Assembly: GCA_937981995.1 (NCBI GenBank)
Contig: CALJNC010000012.1
Coordinates: 62,001-126,000 of the forward strand
Length of the DNA: 64,000 nucleotides
Direction: 5' to 3'
DNA from: an uncultured Chitinophagaceae bacterium
GTDB lineage: Bacteria > Bacteroidota > Bacteroidia > Chitinophagales > Chitinophagaceae
Below are positions 17,773 to 27,397 of this stretch, piece after piece (the stretch's first letter is position 1; each line of letters starts with the position of its first letter). Below the pieces are notes generated by a model that saw only the letters and a list, made by a program, of their open reading frames with translations, did no database searches and was not told the DNA's origin. The position numbers and the translations under genes are program-made.

Positions 17773-18190
17773 ATAACTAAAGTACTTTACAATGGCGATG
17801 CTTTTGTATTAGTGATTGTCAAATCTCTGTAAAATAATATTTTCTTAATGCAGTGTTTAAATACATACTTATTCTCATACACTTTATCGCTTTTCTAAAC
17901 TACATTGAATTTGCTCTTTGCTGAAAATCATTAATTGTTTGAAAGTATTCTAGGCCATGTTATACACTACTTTTCTGAATAACATCTAAAACTCACAAGT
18001 TCTTCAGCTAAATTCAACCCCCTAACGTACTTCTTAACCATAATCCACTACTTATATAACCAATTCACAGCCAGTGCACAGTTTATACAGCATATTTTGC
18101 ATATAAAGCCGTATAATTGCCCTTGAGCCCTTTATTATCAGTAGTTAAGAGTAGTTTAACTTTTGTGGATAAGAACAGTATACCATTATA
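17773..18190. other. AT-rich intergenic stretch upstream of the dcw cluster
   Basis: About 420 bp without a credible gene on either strand. It contains one exact DnaA-type 9-mer, TGTGGATAA (18164-18172), and weaker resemblances such as CAATTCACA near 18060. I see no tRNA, no terminator for the flanking genes and no repeat array. Divergent promoters for the lipoprotein and mraZ must lie at its ends. Confidence 0.6.
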
Positions 18191-18230
18191 GGGTATTAAA
18201 GTGGGAAATTGTGTTACTTTGTGGAACTAA
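18191..18230 (+). promoter_or_regulatory. MraZ-box-like array upstream of mraZ
   Basis: Four decamers in strict 10-bp register: GGGTATTAAA, GTGGGAAATT, GTGTTACTTT and GTGGAACTAA. MraZ in other bacteria binds TGGGN repeats with 5-bp spacers, that is, a 10-bp period, in front of its own operon. A -7-like TTACTTTG (18213-18221) lies inside the array, so a bound MraZ ring would block it. It ends 17 bp before the mraZ ATG. Confidence 0.6.
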
Positions 18231-18247
18231 ATGTTTCATTAGAACAC

Positions 18248-18733
18248 ATGCAGGGTTTATTAGGAGAATATCAGATTAATTTGGACGCTAAAGGGCGACT
18301 AAAGCTACCTGTGGGTTATTTAAAACAACTCAATGCAGGAGAGGATGCTGAATTTGTACTAAGTCGTGGATTTGAAAAGTGTCTTTCGTTTTATACAATA
18401 AGCCAGTGGGAGGTGGTAGCGGCAGATATTGCTCGTATACCACAGTATACACCAGAAGGCAGAAAACTAAAACGCATGTTGATGAATGGAGCTACCAAAC
18501 TTAGCCCGGATAGTGCAGGTCGTATTTTATTACCAAAGCAAATGATAGGACACGCCGGCATGAAAAAGGAAATTGTTTTTTCAGCACAGATGGATAAGGT
18601 GGAGATATGGGATCAAGCTACTTATGATGAGGTAAGCAGTTTTGATGCAGATGAAATGAGTGAGTTGGCAAGTAAGGTTTTAGGAAGTGATTTTACGTCT
18701 GGCGCAAGCGAGACTGAGAATATAGATAAATAG
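18248..18733 (+). CDS. mraZ: MraZ transcriptional regulator
   Basis: 161-residue regulator with two SpoVT/AbrB-like halves: GEYQINLDAKGRLKLP at the N terminus and GATKLSPDSAGRILLP in the second half. MraZ forms rings that bind repeated boxes and repress the dcw operon. The ATG at 18248 gives the normal N terminus; the frame opens earlier with a TTG inside the putative operator. It is the first gene of a same-strand cluster running to ftsZ. An 18-base tandem duplication covers its last codons. Confidence 0.95.
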   Translation: MQGLLGEYQINLDAKGRLKLPVGYLKQLNAGEDAEFVLSRGFEKCLSFYTISQWEVVAADIARIPQYTPEGRKLKRMLMNGATKLSPDSAGRILLPKQMIGHAGMKKEIVFSAQMDKVEIWDQATYDEVSSFDADEMSELASKVLGSDFTSGASETENIDK

Positions 18734-18752
18734 AAGAATATAGATAAATAGA
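18717..18752 (+). repeat. 18-bp perfect tandem duplication at the mraZ/rsmH junction
   Basis: AGAATATAGATAAATAGA occurs twice in a row (18717-18734 and 18735-18752). The first copy contains the mraZ stop codon; the second lies in the gap before rsmH. It looks like a recent slippage duplication with no coding effect. Confidence 0.9.
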
Positions 18753-18770
18753 TGAACGAAAGAACGACAG

Positions 18771-19703
18771 ATGAAAGATGATAAGAAGACGAACCTTTAT
18801 CATACTTCTGTTCTTTTACAAGAGAGTATTGACGTATTAAACATCAATCCTAATGGAAACTATCTCGACGCAACTTTTGGTGGTGGCGGTCATAGTGCTG
18901 AGATTTTAAAACAATTAGACAATGGAAAGCTAATTGCTTTTGATCAGGATAAAGATGCGGTGCAGAATATACCCCAAAATGAAAACTTAATTTTCGTAGG
19001 TGAAAATTTTAAGTACGCTAATCGTTTTGTGCGATTGCACAATTGCTTGCCACTCCATGGTGTGTTGGCAGATTTGGGAGTTAGTTCGCATCAGTTTGAT
19101 ACAGCCGATCGAGGTTTTTCAATCCGTTTTGACGGAGACCTAGATATGCGTATGGATACTCGGCAGCCCTTTACAGCGGCTCATGTAGTGAATAAATATG
19201 ATGAGGAGCAACTTCATAAGCTCTTTGAACAATATGGTCAAGTTACCAATGCTAAGACATTAGCCAGGCGCATAGCGCAAGAGCGAAAGTCTGTACCGCT
19301 GCGTACTACACAGGATTTAGTTAACTTAATTATGCCTATCATTCGCGGTAAGCAAAATACGTATCTCGCTAAGCTTTTTCAAGCAATACGTATTGAAGTG
19401 AATAATGAAATTGGAGTAATTAAAGATTTGCTTAGAGGCGTGATACCGCAACTGGCAATTGGTGGCAGGGTATGCATTGTCACATTTCATTCATTAGAAG
19501 ATCAAGCAGTGAAAGAAGTCTTCCGAGAATTTACAGAAGAAGAAATGACGCCTGAAGAAAAGCTATTGGGTAGAAAAATAAGCAAGAATCAAAATGCATT
19601 TAAACTAAAAGTTTTTAAACCAATAAAACCCACGACCATAGAACTCAAAGAAAATAATAGATCGCGTAGTGCGAAAATTCGCTCCGCAGAAAGAATAAAT
19701 TAA
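18771..19703 (+). CDS. rsmH: 16S rRNA (cytosine-1402-N4)-methyltransferase
   Basis: 310 residues. The AdoMet motif DATFGGGGHSAEIL (about 33-46), the GVLADLGVSSHQFD region and TFHSLEDQAVKEVF near 245 identify RsmH (MraW). It methylates N4 of C1402 in 16S rRNA at the decoding site. It is the second gene of the dcw cluster, as in most bacteria, and shares the operon with mraZ (37 bp upstream) and the FtsL-like gene. Confidence 0.96.
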   Translation: MKDDKKTNLYHTSVLLQESIDVLNINPNGNYLDATFGGGGHSAEILKQLDNGKLIAFDQDKDAVQNIPQNENLIFVGENFKYANRFVRLHNCLPLHGVLADLGVSSHQFDTADRGFSIRFDGDLDMRMDTRQPFTAAHVVNKYDEEQLHKLFEQYGQVTNAKTLARRIAQERKSVPLRTTQDLVNLIMPIIRGKQNTYLAKLFQAIRIEVNNEIGVIKDLLRGVIPQLAIGGRVCIVTFHSLEDQAVKEVFREFTEEEMTPEEKLLGRKISKNQNAFKLKVFKPIKPTTIELKENNRSRSAKIRSAERIN

Positions 19704-19723
19704 AAAAAAGAATAAACAATAAA

Positions 19724-20059
19724 GTGAATAAAAGGAAAAACATATCAAACTGGCAGGCAACACTTGAGGAGTGGGGGATGCAAGGTTTAGTAAATAACAT
19801 TCCACTTATACTAGTAGTAATGGGCTTTTTTATTCTTAACATTTTTGTTGTGCATTATACTGAAAACACAATCCGTGATTTGAATAAAAAAAGTGTTGAG
19901 CTAAAACAATTGCGTTGGAATTATATAGATCAGAAGTCAAAGCTAATGTCTATGACTAAAGAAAGTGAATTGGCAAAGCATGCGGTCCAGCAAGGATTGG
20001 ATGTACTGACATCGCCACCAAGTAAAATTGAATTAACGGTAGAAAATAAGACGAATTAA
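19724..20059 (+). CDS. ftsL: FtsL-like division protein
   Basis: 111-residue bitopic protein starting at GTG. A cytoplasmic N-terminal part (1-25) precedes one membrane helix (about 26-44) and a periplasmic coiled-coil-like stretch (NTIRDLNKKSVELKQLRW). The shape and the position between rsmH and ftsI are those of FtsL, which joins FtsB and FtsQ to activate septal FtsWI. Primary sequence conservation is low in this family. Its stop overlaps the ftsI start by one base. Confidence 0.82.
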   Translation: MNKRKNISNWQATLEEWGMQGLVNNIPLILVVMGFFILNIFVVHYTENTIRDLNKKSVELKQLRWNYIDQKSKLMSMTKESELAKHAVQQGLDVLTSPPSKIELTVENKTN

Positions 20060-22146
20060 TGAGCGCAGATAAAGTAATTAGACTAAGGGTGTATTTATGT
20101 TTTATGGGGATGTGTCTTTTTGCGCTAGCTATTTTAGTTAAGGGTAGTTTCGTTATTTTCAAAGAAGGGCCTCAGCTAAAAGCATATGCCGATAGTTTAT
20201 ATACCGATGTACAAGTATTACAACCTGAGCGCGGAAATATTTATACCGAGGATGGTAGTTTGCTTTCTTCTTCAATTCCTGAGTTTGATATTCGTTTGGA
20301 TTTGGTAACCTTACCAAAAGATACTTTTAAGAAATATATTAATCCTTTATCAAGCAGCTTAGCTGAGATATTATATGATAAAGGAAAGTCTGCCACAGAT
20401 TATAAGCTTACACTTAAAAAGCAACAGAAAAAAGGCAATCGATATTATTTGCTTGCACGAAAAGTGAGCTATTCACAATATTTAAAAATAAAAAAATTAC
20501 AGCCTTTTATAAAAGGTGCCAATAGAGGTGGTTTTATGACCGAGTCGCATATTAAACGTAGTAATCCATTTGGAATTTTGGCAAATCGTACAGTGGGTAT
20601 TTGGCGTGAGAACGCTCAAAAAGTTGGTTTAGAAGATGCTTTTAATACTGAGCTTAAAGGTGAAGAAGGGCGACGAATTGTACGCAAAATTGCAGGTGGT
20701 GCTTACATGCCAATTGATGGTAGCGAAGTAGAGCCTGTAAATGGTAAAGATGTAGTAACAACCTTGGATATGAATATTCAAGACGTTGCGGAGAATGCAT
20801 TGATGAAGCAGCTCAAAATTGATAATGCAACCTATGGTACCTGTGTTGTAATGGAAACAAAAACAGGAAAGATAAAAGCCTTAGCTAATTTGGGTCGCCA
20901 AAAAGATGGCTCGTATTATGAAGATAAAAATTATGCTTTGGTTGGTATTGAACCAGGTTCTACTTGTAAAGTGATTTCTCTGATTTCTTTATTAAATGAT
21001 AAAAAAACAGAAATAGATAAATCAATTAATTGTAGCAATACAGCATCTTACAGAATAGGCAAAAGAAGAATTACAGATAGCCATCCTGTAGGTACTGTTT
21101 CGGTAAAAAAAGCATTAGCGCAATCTTCTAATATTGGGTTTTTTAAAATGATTTATCATAATTATAAAAATGATAAAAACGCCTATATCAATAATTTGAA
21201 AAAATTAAATCTTCACCTTCCAACGGGAATCGAAATAAATGGTGAGAGCAAAACAAATTTGAATGAGACGCGTGTGCATGATGAGGAGTATTTAATTGGC
21301 TCCATGGGTTATGGGTATGGTATGAAGCTTACACCTATGCACTTGTGTATGGTGTACAATGCAATTGCTAATAATGGCAAAATGATGAAGCCCTATTTAG
21401 TAAATGCTGTAAAAGAGTATGGTCAAACCATTCAAAAGTTTGAGCCGGTTGTTCTCAATGAAAAGGCAGTAATTCCAAGTGCGGTAGAAGATATTAAAGA
21501 TGCAATGCATGAGGTAGTGCAAAGTGGAACAGGTAAAAAATTAAGAAATCCATATTATAATATTTGTGGTAAAACAGGTACTGCAAGACATGCCGAGGGA
21601 AAGAAAGGGTATAACGGATTGTACCATGCCTCTTTTATTGGTTTCTTTCCTAAAGAAGATCCGCAATATACTATTGCGGTAGTGGTGCGCACTAGTAGAA
21701 ATTCTAAAAATTATTATGGCGGCTTGCTTGCATTGCCTGTTTTTCAAGAAGTGGCAAATAGATTGTATGCTACACACGTAGTTACACCTAAAACTTATGT
21801 AAATACTGATTCTTTACACAGAACACCTGAGTTAAAAAAATTACATGCTACTCAATTTTCTACCATAGCAAGTGCACTTGGTATGGAAACAAGAAATAAG
21901 GTAGTCACAGGTTGGTTGCAATCGGCAAAAGAATCTGAAGATAAAAAGTGGGATACGCAGGGAGTGCAGTTTGGCAATAAAGATGTGCCAAATGTAAAGG
22001 GTATGGGATTGCGTAATGCTATGACTGTATTGGAAAGTAGAGGTTTGAGAGTAATACCCGTTGGAAAAGGAAAGGTGGCAAGGCAATCGGTAGAGCCAGG
22101 AGTAACAATTAAAAAAGGACAAACAATAACGATACACTTAAGCTAG
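20059..22146 (+). CDS. ftsI: Septal peptidoglycan transpeptidase with PASTA domain (FtsI/PBP3)
   Basis: 695-residue class B penicillin-binding protein. An N-terminal membrane helix (about 11-33) precedes a pedestal (LQPERGNIY motif near 54-62) and a transpeptidase domain with STCK (301-304, nucleophile Ser301), SSN (356-358) and KTGT (505-508). One C-terminal PASTA domain (about 638-695, DVPNVKGMGLRNAM) makes it SpoVD/PBP2x-like. It cross-links septal peptidoglycan together with FtsW, encoded four genes on. Translationally coupled to ftsL upstream and murE downstream by one-base overlaps. Confidence 0.95.
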   Translation: MSADKVIRLRVYLCFMGMCLFALAILVKGSFVIFKEGPQLKAYADSLYTDVQVLQPERGNIYTEDGSLLSSSIPEFDIRLDLVTLPKDTFKKYINPLSSSLAEILYDKGKSATDYKLTLKKQQKKGNRYYLLARKVSYSQYLKIKKLQPFIKGANRGGFMTESHIKRSNPFGILANRTVGIWRENAQKVGLEDAFNTELKGEEGRRIVRKIAGGAYMPIDGSEVEPVNGKDVVTTLDMNIQDVAENALMKQLKIDNATYGTCVVMETKTGKIKALANLGRQKDGSYYEDKNYALVGIEPGSTCKVISLISLLNDKKTEIDKSINCSNTASYRIGKRRITDSHPVGTVSVKKALAQSSNIGFFKMIYHNYKNDKNAYINNLKKLNLHLPTGIEINGESKTNLNETRVHDEEYLIGSMGYGYGMKLTPMHLCMVYNAIANNGKMMKPYLVNAVKEYGQTIQKFEPVVLNEKAVIPSAVEDIKDAMHEVVQSGTGKKLRNPYYNICGKTGTARHAEGKKGYNGLYHASFIGFFPKEDPQYTIAVVVRTSRNSKNYYGGLLALPVFQEVANRLYATHVVTPKTYVNTDSLHRTPELKKLHATQFSTIASALGMETRNKVVTGWLQSAKESEDKKWDTQGVQFGNKDVPNVKGMGLRNAMTVLESRGLRVIPVGKGKVARQSVEPGVTIKKGQTITIHLS

Positions 22147-23612
22147 TGCAAAAGTTAAACGACATATTAAATGGAGTATCTGTTCTTTCCCAAACGGGAG
22201 AGCAAGATATGGCTGTTCCTAATTTGCAACTCGATTCACGAGCTTGCAAGGAAGGGGATTTGTTTTTTGCTATCAAAGGTTTTCAAACTGATGGGCATAT
22301 GTTTATTAAGAAGGCAATTAAGCAAGGTGCTAAAATTGTTATTTGTGAAACATTGCCTGAGGAAATTAATGAAGATGTAAACTACGTGCAAGTTGAAAAT
22401 TCTACTCGCGCTTGTGGTATAATGGCTTCAAATTTTTACTGTAATCCTTCCCAAAAATTGCAGCTAGTAGGTATTACTGGTACAAATGGAAAGTCAACTT
22501 GCGTGCACTTATTGTATCGTTTGTTTACTTCTATGAATATAAAAGTTGGGCAAATTTCTACCATAGAAAATTGTATTGCTGATAAAGTTATTCAAAGCAC
22601 GCATACTACGCCAAATGCAATAGAGTTGCAAAAGCTACTAGCGCAAATGGTTGAGGCGGAGTGTAAGTATGCTTTTATGGAGGTGAGTTCTCATGCCGTG
22701 CATCAGGAGCGTATTGCAGGTGCAGTTTTTGCGGGAGGTTTATTTACAAATATTTCGCATGATCATTTGGATTATCACAATGACTTTAATGAATATATTT
22801 CAGTAAAGAAAAAATTCTTTGATGACTTGCCAAAAACAGCTTTTGCAATTAGCAACTTAGATGATAAGCGCGGGGGCGTAATGTTGCAAAATACAAATGC
22901 CAGAAAGCAAACCTTTAGTTTAAAAACAATTGCTGATTTTAAAGCAAAGATTCTCGAAAATAATTTGAGTGGCCTGGTATTGTCAATTGATAATGAAGAG
23001 GTGCACTTTAAATTAATTGGAGAGTTTAATGCTTACAATATCCTTTCGGTTTATGCAATTGCAAGAATGCTTGACTATGATAAGATTGAAACCCTGCAGC
23101 ACTTAAGTATGCTTACAGGTGCACAAGGTCGTTTTGAAACTATTGCATCTACTAAAGAAAATATATTAGGGATTGTAGATTATGCTCATACTCCTGATGC
23201 ATTAATTAATGTATTGGCTACAATAAATAAGTTACGCACAGGAGGCGAAACCTTACACTCTATTGTAGGATGCGGTGGAGATAGAGATAAAACCAAACGT
23301 CCTTTAATGGCACATGTTGCTTGTGAGCATTCTGATAAAGTAATTTTCACATCAGATAATCCTCGTACTGAAAATCCTGACAAAATATTAGAAGATATGG
23401 AAGCAGGTGTGCCGGTTCATTTAAAAAAGAAATACCTAAAAATATCCAATAGAAAAGAAGCGATTAAGGCGGCTTGCGGTTTTGCGCAAGAGGGAGATAT
23501 TATTTTGGTAGCGGGCAAAGGTCATGAGACTTATCAAGAAATTAATGGTGAGCGATTAGACTTTGATGATAAAAAAATATTACAGGACTGTTTAAATCTA
23601 TTAGAAAAATAA
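22146..23612 (+). CDS. murE: UDP-MurNAc-tripeptide synthetase
   Basis: 488 residues, GTG start overlapping the ftsI stop. The ATP-binding TGTNGKST lies at 111-118, EVSSHAV near 179-185, and a Lys-rich SVKKKFF near 219-225 would carry the carbamylated lysine. DNPR (404-407) is the motif that selects meso-diaminopimelate, so the peptidoglycan is probably DAP-type. The enzyme adds the third residue to UDP-MurNAc-L-Ala-D-Glu in the cytoplasm. mraY begins two bases after the stop. Confidence 0.96.
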   Translation: MQKLNDILNGVSVLSQTGEQDMAVPNLQLDSRACKEGDLFFAIKGFQTDGHMFIKKAIKQGAKIVICETLPEEINEDVNYVQVENSTRACGIMASNFYCNPSQKLQLVGITGTNGKSTCVHLLYRLFTSMNIKVGQISTIENCIADKVIQSTHTTPNAIELQKLLAQMVEAECKYAFMEVSSHAVHQERIAGAVFAGGLFTNISHDHLDYHNDFNEYISVKKKFFDDLPKTAFAISNLDDKRGGVMLQNTNARKQTFSLKTIADFKAKILENNLSGLVLSIDNEEVHFKLIGEFNAYNILSVYAIARMLDYDKIETLQHLSMLTGAQGRFETIASTKENILGIVDYAHTPDALINVLATINKLRTGGETLHSIVGCGGDRDKTKRPLMAHVACEHSDKVIFTSDNPRTENPDKILEDMEAGVPVHLKKKYLKISNRKEAIKAACGFAQEGDIILVAGKGHETYQEINGERLDFDDKKILQDCLNLLEK

Positions 23613-23613
23613 C

Positions 23614-24882
23614 ATGCTATATTACTTATTTCAATATCTACAAGAGAATTTTAATCTACCAGGAGCAGGTGTTTTTCAGTTTATCTCTTTTCGTGTAGCC
23701 ATTGCTTTGATTTTCTCCCTGTTGATTTCATTAGTTTATGGTAAGCGTATTATTCGTTTGCTACAAAAGAAGCAAATGGGTGAGCAAATTCGTGAGCTTG
23801 GACTTGCCGGCGAAAAGGTTAAGGCAGGTACGCCAACAATGGGCGGTATTATAATTATTCTAGCCTTGGTGATTCCTACAATTCTTTTAACTGATGTTAA
23901 AAATGTATATATCATTCTTATGTTGCTTTGCACACTTTGGTTAGGCGCCATTGGTTTCTTGGATGATTATCTAAAAAAGTTTAGAAAAAATAAAGATGGT
24001 TTAGCGGGGAAGTATAAAGTAGTTGGACAATTAGGGCTTGGTATTATCATTGGTGCTACAATGTACTTCAGTGATAATGTAAATATTGTACGTGAAACAA
24101 CTGGAGGAGTTTCGCCTATTTATAGTAGTGAAGATAAGGTGATTGGAGAAGAGTATACGCGCATAGAGAATGGTAAAACAGCGAGTTTTGTAAAAGTTCG
24201 TTCCGCAGTAACAACTATTCCTTTTGCAAAAGACCATGAATTGAGTTACGCAAAAATTGCTTCATTTTTTGGAGAAGGAGCTGTGAAATACTTAACCCCT
24301 TTATTTTATATTCTTTTAGTCACTTTTATAATTATTGCGGTTTCCAATGGTGCAAATTTGACCGATGGAATAGATGGACTCGCCACAGGCACGAGTGCCA
24401 TAATGGGAATCTGTCTCGGGGTATTCGTTTATGTTTCGGGGAATTATTATTTCTCAGAGTATTTAAATATTATGTATATCCCTAACCTAGGCGAGGTGTC
24501 GATTTTTGTAGCTGCCTTTGTTGGAGCTTGTATTGGTTTCTTATGGTATAATAGTTTTCCTGCGCAAGTTTTTATGGGCGATACAGGAAGCTTGGCACTA
24601 GGAGGAATAATTGCAACACTAGCGGTAATTGTTCGTAAGGAATTATTGGTACCTATTATCTGCGGTATTTTCTTAATTGAGAATGTAAGTGTGATGATTC
24701 AAGTAGGTGTGTTTAAGTACACCAAGAAAAAGTATGGTGAAGGTCGAAGAGTGTTTTTAATGACACCATTGCATCACCATTATCAAAAATTAGGTTATCA
24801 CGAAAGTAAAATATCAACTCGTTTTTGGATAGTAGGTATCCTACTGGCCGTATTAAGCATTGTAACATTAAAACTACAGTAA
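23614..24882 (+). CDS. mraY: Phospho-MurNAc-pentapeptide transferase
   Basis: 422-residue polytopic enzyme making lipid I from UDP-MurNAc-pentapeptide and undecaprenyl phosphate. The acidic motif GFLDDYLK, the [12 protein letters not shown] loop, [12 protein letters not shown] and the [12 protein letters not shown] histidine loop are all present. An extra hydrophilic segment (about 152-210, [18 protein letters not shown]) sits between membrane helices, making it longer than the roughly 360-residue E. coli protein; such an insert is common in Bacteroidetes. Confidence 0.96.
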   Translation: MLYYLFQYLQENFNLPGAGVFQFISFRVAIALIFSLLISLVYGKRIIRLLQKKQMGEQIRELGLAGEKVKAGTPTMGGIIIILALVIPTILLTDVKNVYIILMLLCTLWLGAIGFLDDYLKKFRKNKDGLAGKYKVVGQLGLGIIIGATMYFSDNVNIVRETTGGVSPIYSSEDKVIGEEYTRIENGKTASFVKVRSAVTTIPFAKDHELSYAKIASFFGEGAVKYLTPLFYILLVTFIIIAVSNGANLTDGIDGLATGTSAIMGICLGVFVYVSGNYYFSEYLNIMYIPNLGEVSIFVAAFVGACIGFLWYNSFPAQVFMGDTGSLALGGIIATLAVIVRKELLVPIICGIFLIENVSVMIQVGVFKYTKKKYGEGRRVFLMTPLHHHYQKLGYHESKISTRFWIVGILLAVLSIVTLKLQ

Positions 24883-24889
24883 GAAGAAA

Positions 24890-26230
24890 TTGAATTATGA
24901 TATCGTCATATTAGGAAGTGGAGAAAGTGGCACCGGTGCCGCACTCTTGGCGCATCAGCAAGGTTTAAAAACCTTTGTAAGTGATAGTGGTAAAATTCCT
25001 TTGCGCTATAAAGATGAGCTAGAAAAAGCTCAGATTCCGTTTGAAGAGTCTATGCATACGTTGGATATTATTCTTTCTGCTAAAGAGGTTGTAAAAAGCC
25101 CTGGCATACCGGATACTGTACCTGTAATGCAAGAGGTGATTAATAAAAAAATTAATGTGATGAGCGAAATAGAGTTTGCTTATCGCTATAAAGCTGATAG
25201 TAAGATTGTGGCCATTACGGGCACAAATGGTAAAACCACAACCGCCACGCTTACCTATCACTTATTTAAAAAAGCGGATTACGATGTTTCCTTGGTAGGG
25301 AATGTTGGATTCAGCTTTGCTAGACAAATAGCTACACAACCAACGGCCTGGTATGTGATGGAGATCAGCAGTTTTCAGTTAGATGATATTAAAATATTTA
25401 GACCCGATGTAGCCGTGATATTAAATATTACTGCCGATCACTTAGATCGATACGATTATAAGCTAGATAATTATATACAAGCAAAATTTAAAATAACAAC
25501 AGCTCAAACTAAAGAGGATGTTTTGGTACTCAATCTTGATGATCAAAACATAAAGAACAATTTAAACTATATAACAACCAACCCAAAAATTCAATACATT
25601 TCAATGGAAGAACAAAAGAGTAAAACAGGAGCATTTATTAGTGAAAATGAAATGGTACTATCGCAAGAAAGCGAGCGTGTAACAATTTCAAAAGATAAAA
25701 TTTCTTTAAACGGAAAGCATAATCAATACAATACCATGGCAGCTTGCATATCTGCAAGAGTGGCTGAGGTGCGAGCAGAAAAAATTAGAGAGAGTTTGCA
25801 GTCTTTTCAATCATTGGAACATCGCATGGAAACAGTAGTGAGTATCCGTGGTGTAGAGTTTATTAATGATAGTAAGGCTACAAATTTAAATAGTGTTTGG
25901 TATGCATTGGAGAGTATGAAAAAGAAAACGGTGCTTATACTAGGTGGCGTTGACAAAGGCAATGACTACAGCGAAATTGCAGAACTTGTACAAGATAAGG
26001 TAAAAGCAATCGTTGCATTGGGTGTAGATACAAAAGCTATTCAAGAGCATTTTAGAACAATGGTTCCTGTTTTAGAAGCAGGTTCCATGGAAGAAGCAGT
26101 AGCATCTTCTTATGAGTTGGCTGCTAAGGGAGAGTGTGTATTGCTTTCTCCGGCATGTGCAAGTTTTGACTTGTTTAAAAATTACGAAGATCGTGGCGAA
26201 CAATTTAAAGTTGCTGTAAAAAATCTATAA
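24890..26230 (+). CDS. murD: UDP-MurNAc-L-alanine:D-glutamate ligase
   Basis: 446 residues with an apparent TTG start (no ATG gives the full N-terminal fold). The nucleotide-binding start NYDIVILGSGESGTGAAL is followed by GTNGKTTT (111-118), NITADHLDRY and HRMETV...FINDSKATN, all typical MurD. It adds D-glutamate to UDP-MurNAc-L-Ala in the cytoplasm. ftsW follows after three bases. Confidence 0.95.
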   Translation: MNYDIVILGSGESGTGAALLAHQQGLKTFVSDSGKIPLRYKDELEKAQIPFEESMHTLDIILSAKEVVKSPGIPDTVPVMQEVINKKINVMSEIEFAYRYKADSKIVAITGTNGKTTTATLTYHLFKKADYDVSLVGNVGFSFARQIATQPTAWYVMEISSFQLDDIKIFRPDVAVILNITADHLDRYDYKLDNYIQAKFKITTAQTKEDVLVLNLDDQNIKNNLNYITTNPKIQYISMEEQKSKTGAFISENEMVLSQESERVTISKDKISLNGKHNQYNTMAACISARVAEVRAEKIRESLQSFQSLEHRMETVVSIRGVEFINDSKATNLNSVWYALESMKKKTVLILGGVDKGNDYSEIAELVQDKVKAIVALGVDTKAIQEHFRTMVPVLEAGSMEEAVASSYELAAKGECVLLSPACASFDLFKNYEDRGEQFKVAVKNL

Positions 26231-26233
26231 GAT

Positions 26234-27394
26234 ATGAGTTTGCTACAAAAAATAAATATCAAACCAATTTTTAATGATCGCTTTAAAGGCGATGCAATTA
26301 TATGGGCCATCGTTATTGTTTTGGCTTTGATTAGTTTAATTGCTATTTATAGTAGTACAGGTTCTTTGGCCTACAGAATGAAAGATGGTCATGCTGAGGT
26401 TTATTTGATCAAGCGATTATTTATTGTAGCCATAGGGCTGCTCATAATGTTTGTAGCACACAATATAAATTATACTTTGTACAAAAAATTTGCATTTGTT
26501 TCCCTTATAGTGGGTATTGCCTTGTTGGCTTATACTTTACTTAGTGGTGGAGTTACTTTAAATAGTGCCGCACGATGGATCGCAGTGCCTTTTATAAATG
26601 TAACTTTCCAGGCATCAGATTTTGCCAAGCTTGCGCTCTTTGTTTTTCTTGCAGCGCAGTTATCTAAGATGCAAACGGTACAAGGGGATTTTAAGAAAAT
26701 TATATTTCGAGTATTCCTTCCTGTAGGAATTGTTTGTTTTTTAATTGCCATGGCTAATATGTCTACGGCTCTGGTAATTGGAGTTTGTTGCGGTATTATG
26801 TTTTTTATTGGTCGTATTCAATGGAAATACATTTTTGGATTAATTGGTGTTTTGGTACTAGTTGTAGGTACAGCAGTTATGTTTTCTGAACGTGCAACAA
26901 CTTGGAAAAATCGTTTAACCAATTTTGCAGGTGGTGCAGAAACTGAAGAAAGTTATCAAGTAACACAAGCAAAAATTGCAATTGCAAAAGGCGGCCTGTT
27001 TGGAAAAGGTCCTGGTAATAGTACGCAACGTAACTTTTTGCCTCACTCATATTCTGATTTTATTTATAGCATTATTATAGAAGAGTATGGTTTGTTATTA
27101 GGTGGCATAGGAATGATTTTTCTGTATCTATTATTTCTTTGGAGGAGTATTATAATATTTCGAAAGTGCCCCTATGCGTTTGGGTCCTTCCTAGCTGTGG
27201 GTCTGAGCTTTAGCTTAGTATTTCAGGCATTTGTAAATATGGCGGTGAACGTAAACTTATTCCCCGTTACCGGTTTGACTTTGCCTTTAGTAAGTAAAGG
27301 GGGATCATCAGTTTGGTTTACTTGTCTCACGATTGGTATCATATTAAGTGTAAGCAAGTTTGTAGAAGAAAATTATAAAGAGAATAAATTATAA
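26234..27394 (+). CDS. ftsW: Septal peptidoglycan polymerase FtsW
   Basis: 386-residue SEDS-family protein with about ten membrane helices. Signature stretches include the loop after KGGLFGKGPGNSTQRNFLP, then HSYSDFIYSIIIEEYG and the C-terminal VTGLTLPLVSKGGSS. FtsW polymerises lipid II into septal glycan with FtsI. Its position between murD and murG is the usual one. Confidence 0.95.
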   Translation: MSLLQKINIKPIFNDRFKGDAIIWAIVIVLALISLIAIYSSTGSLAYRMKDGHAEVYLIKRLFIVAIGLLIMFVAHNINYTLYKKFAFVSLIVGIALLAYTLLSGGVTLNSAARWIAVPFINVTFQASDFAKLALFVFLAAQLSKMQTVQGDFKKIIFRVFLPVGIVCFLIAMANMSTALVIGVCCGIMFFIGRIQWKYIFGLIGVLVLVVGTAVMFSERATTWKNRLTNFAGGAETEESYQVTQAKIAIAKGGLFGKGPGNSTQRNFLPHSYSDFIYSIIIEEYGLLLGGIGMIFLYLLFLWRSIIIFRKCPYAFGSFLAVGLSFSLVFQAFVNMAVNVNLFPVTGLTLPLVSKGGSSVWFTCLTIGIILSVSKFVEENYKENKL

Positions 27395-27397
27395 AGA

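Noticed and set aside
17773-18190. Replication origin in the gap before mraZ
   Set aside because: Only one exact DnaA box, no run of boxes and no neighbouring dnaA/dnaN; reported only as a weak observation.
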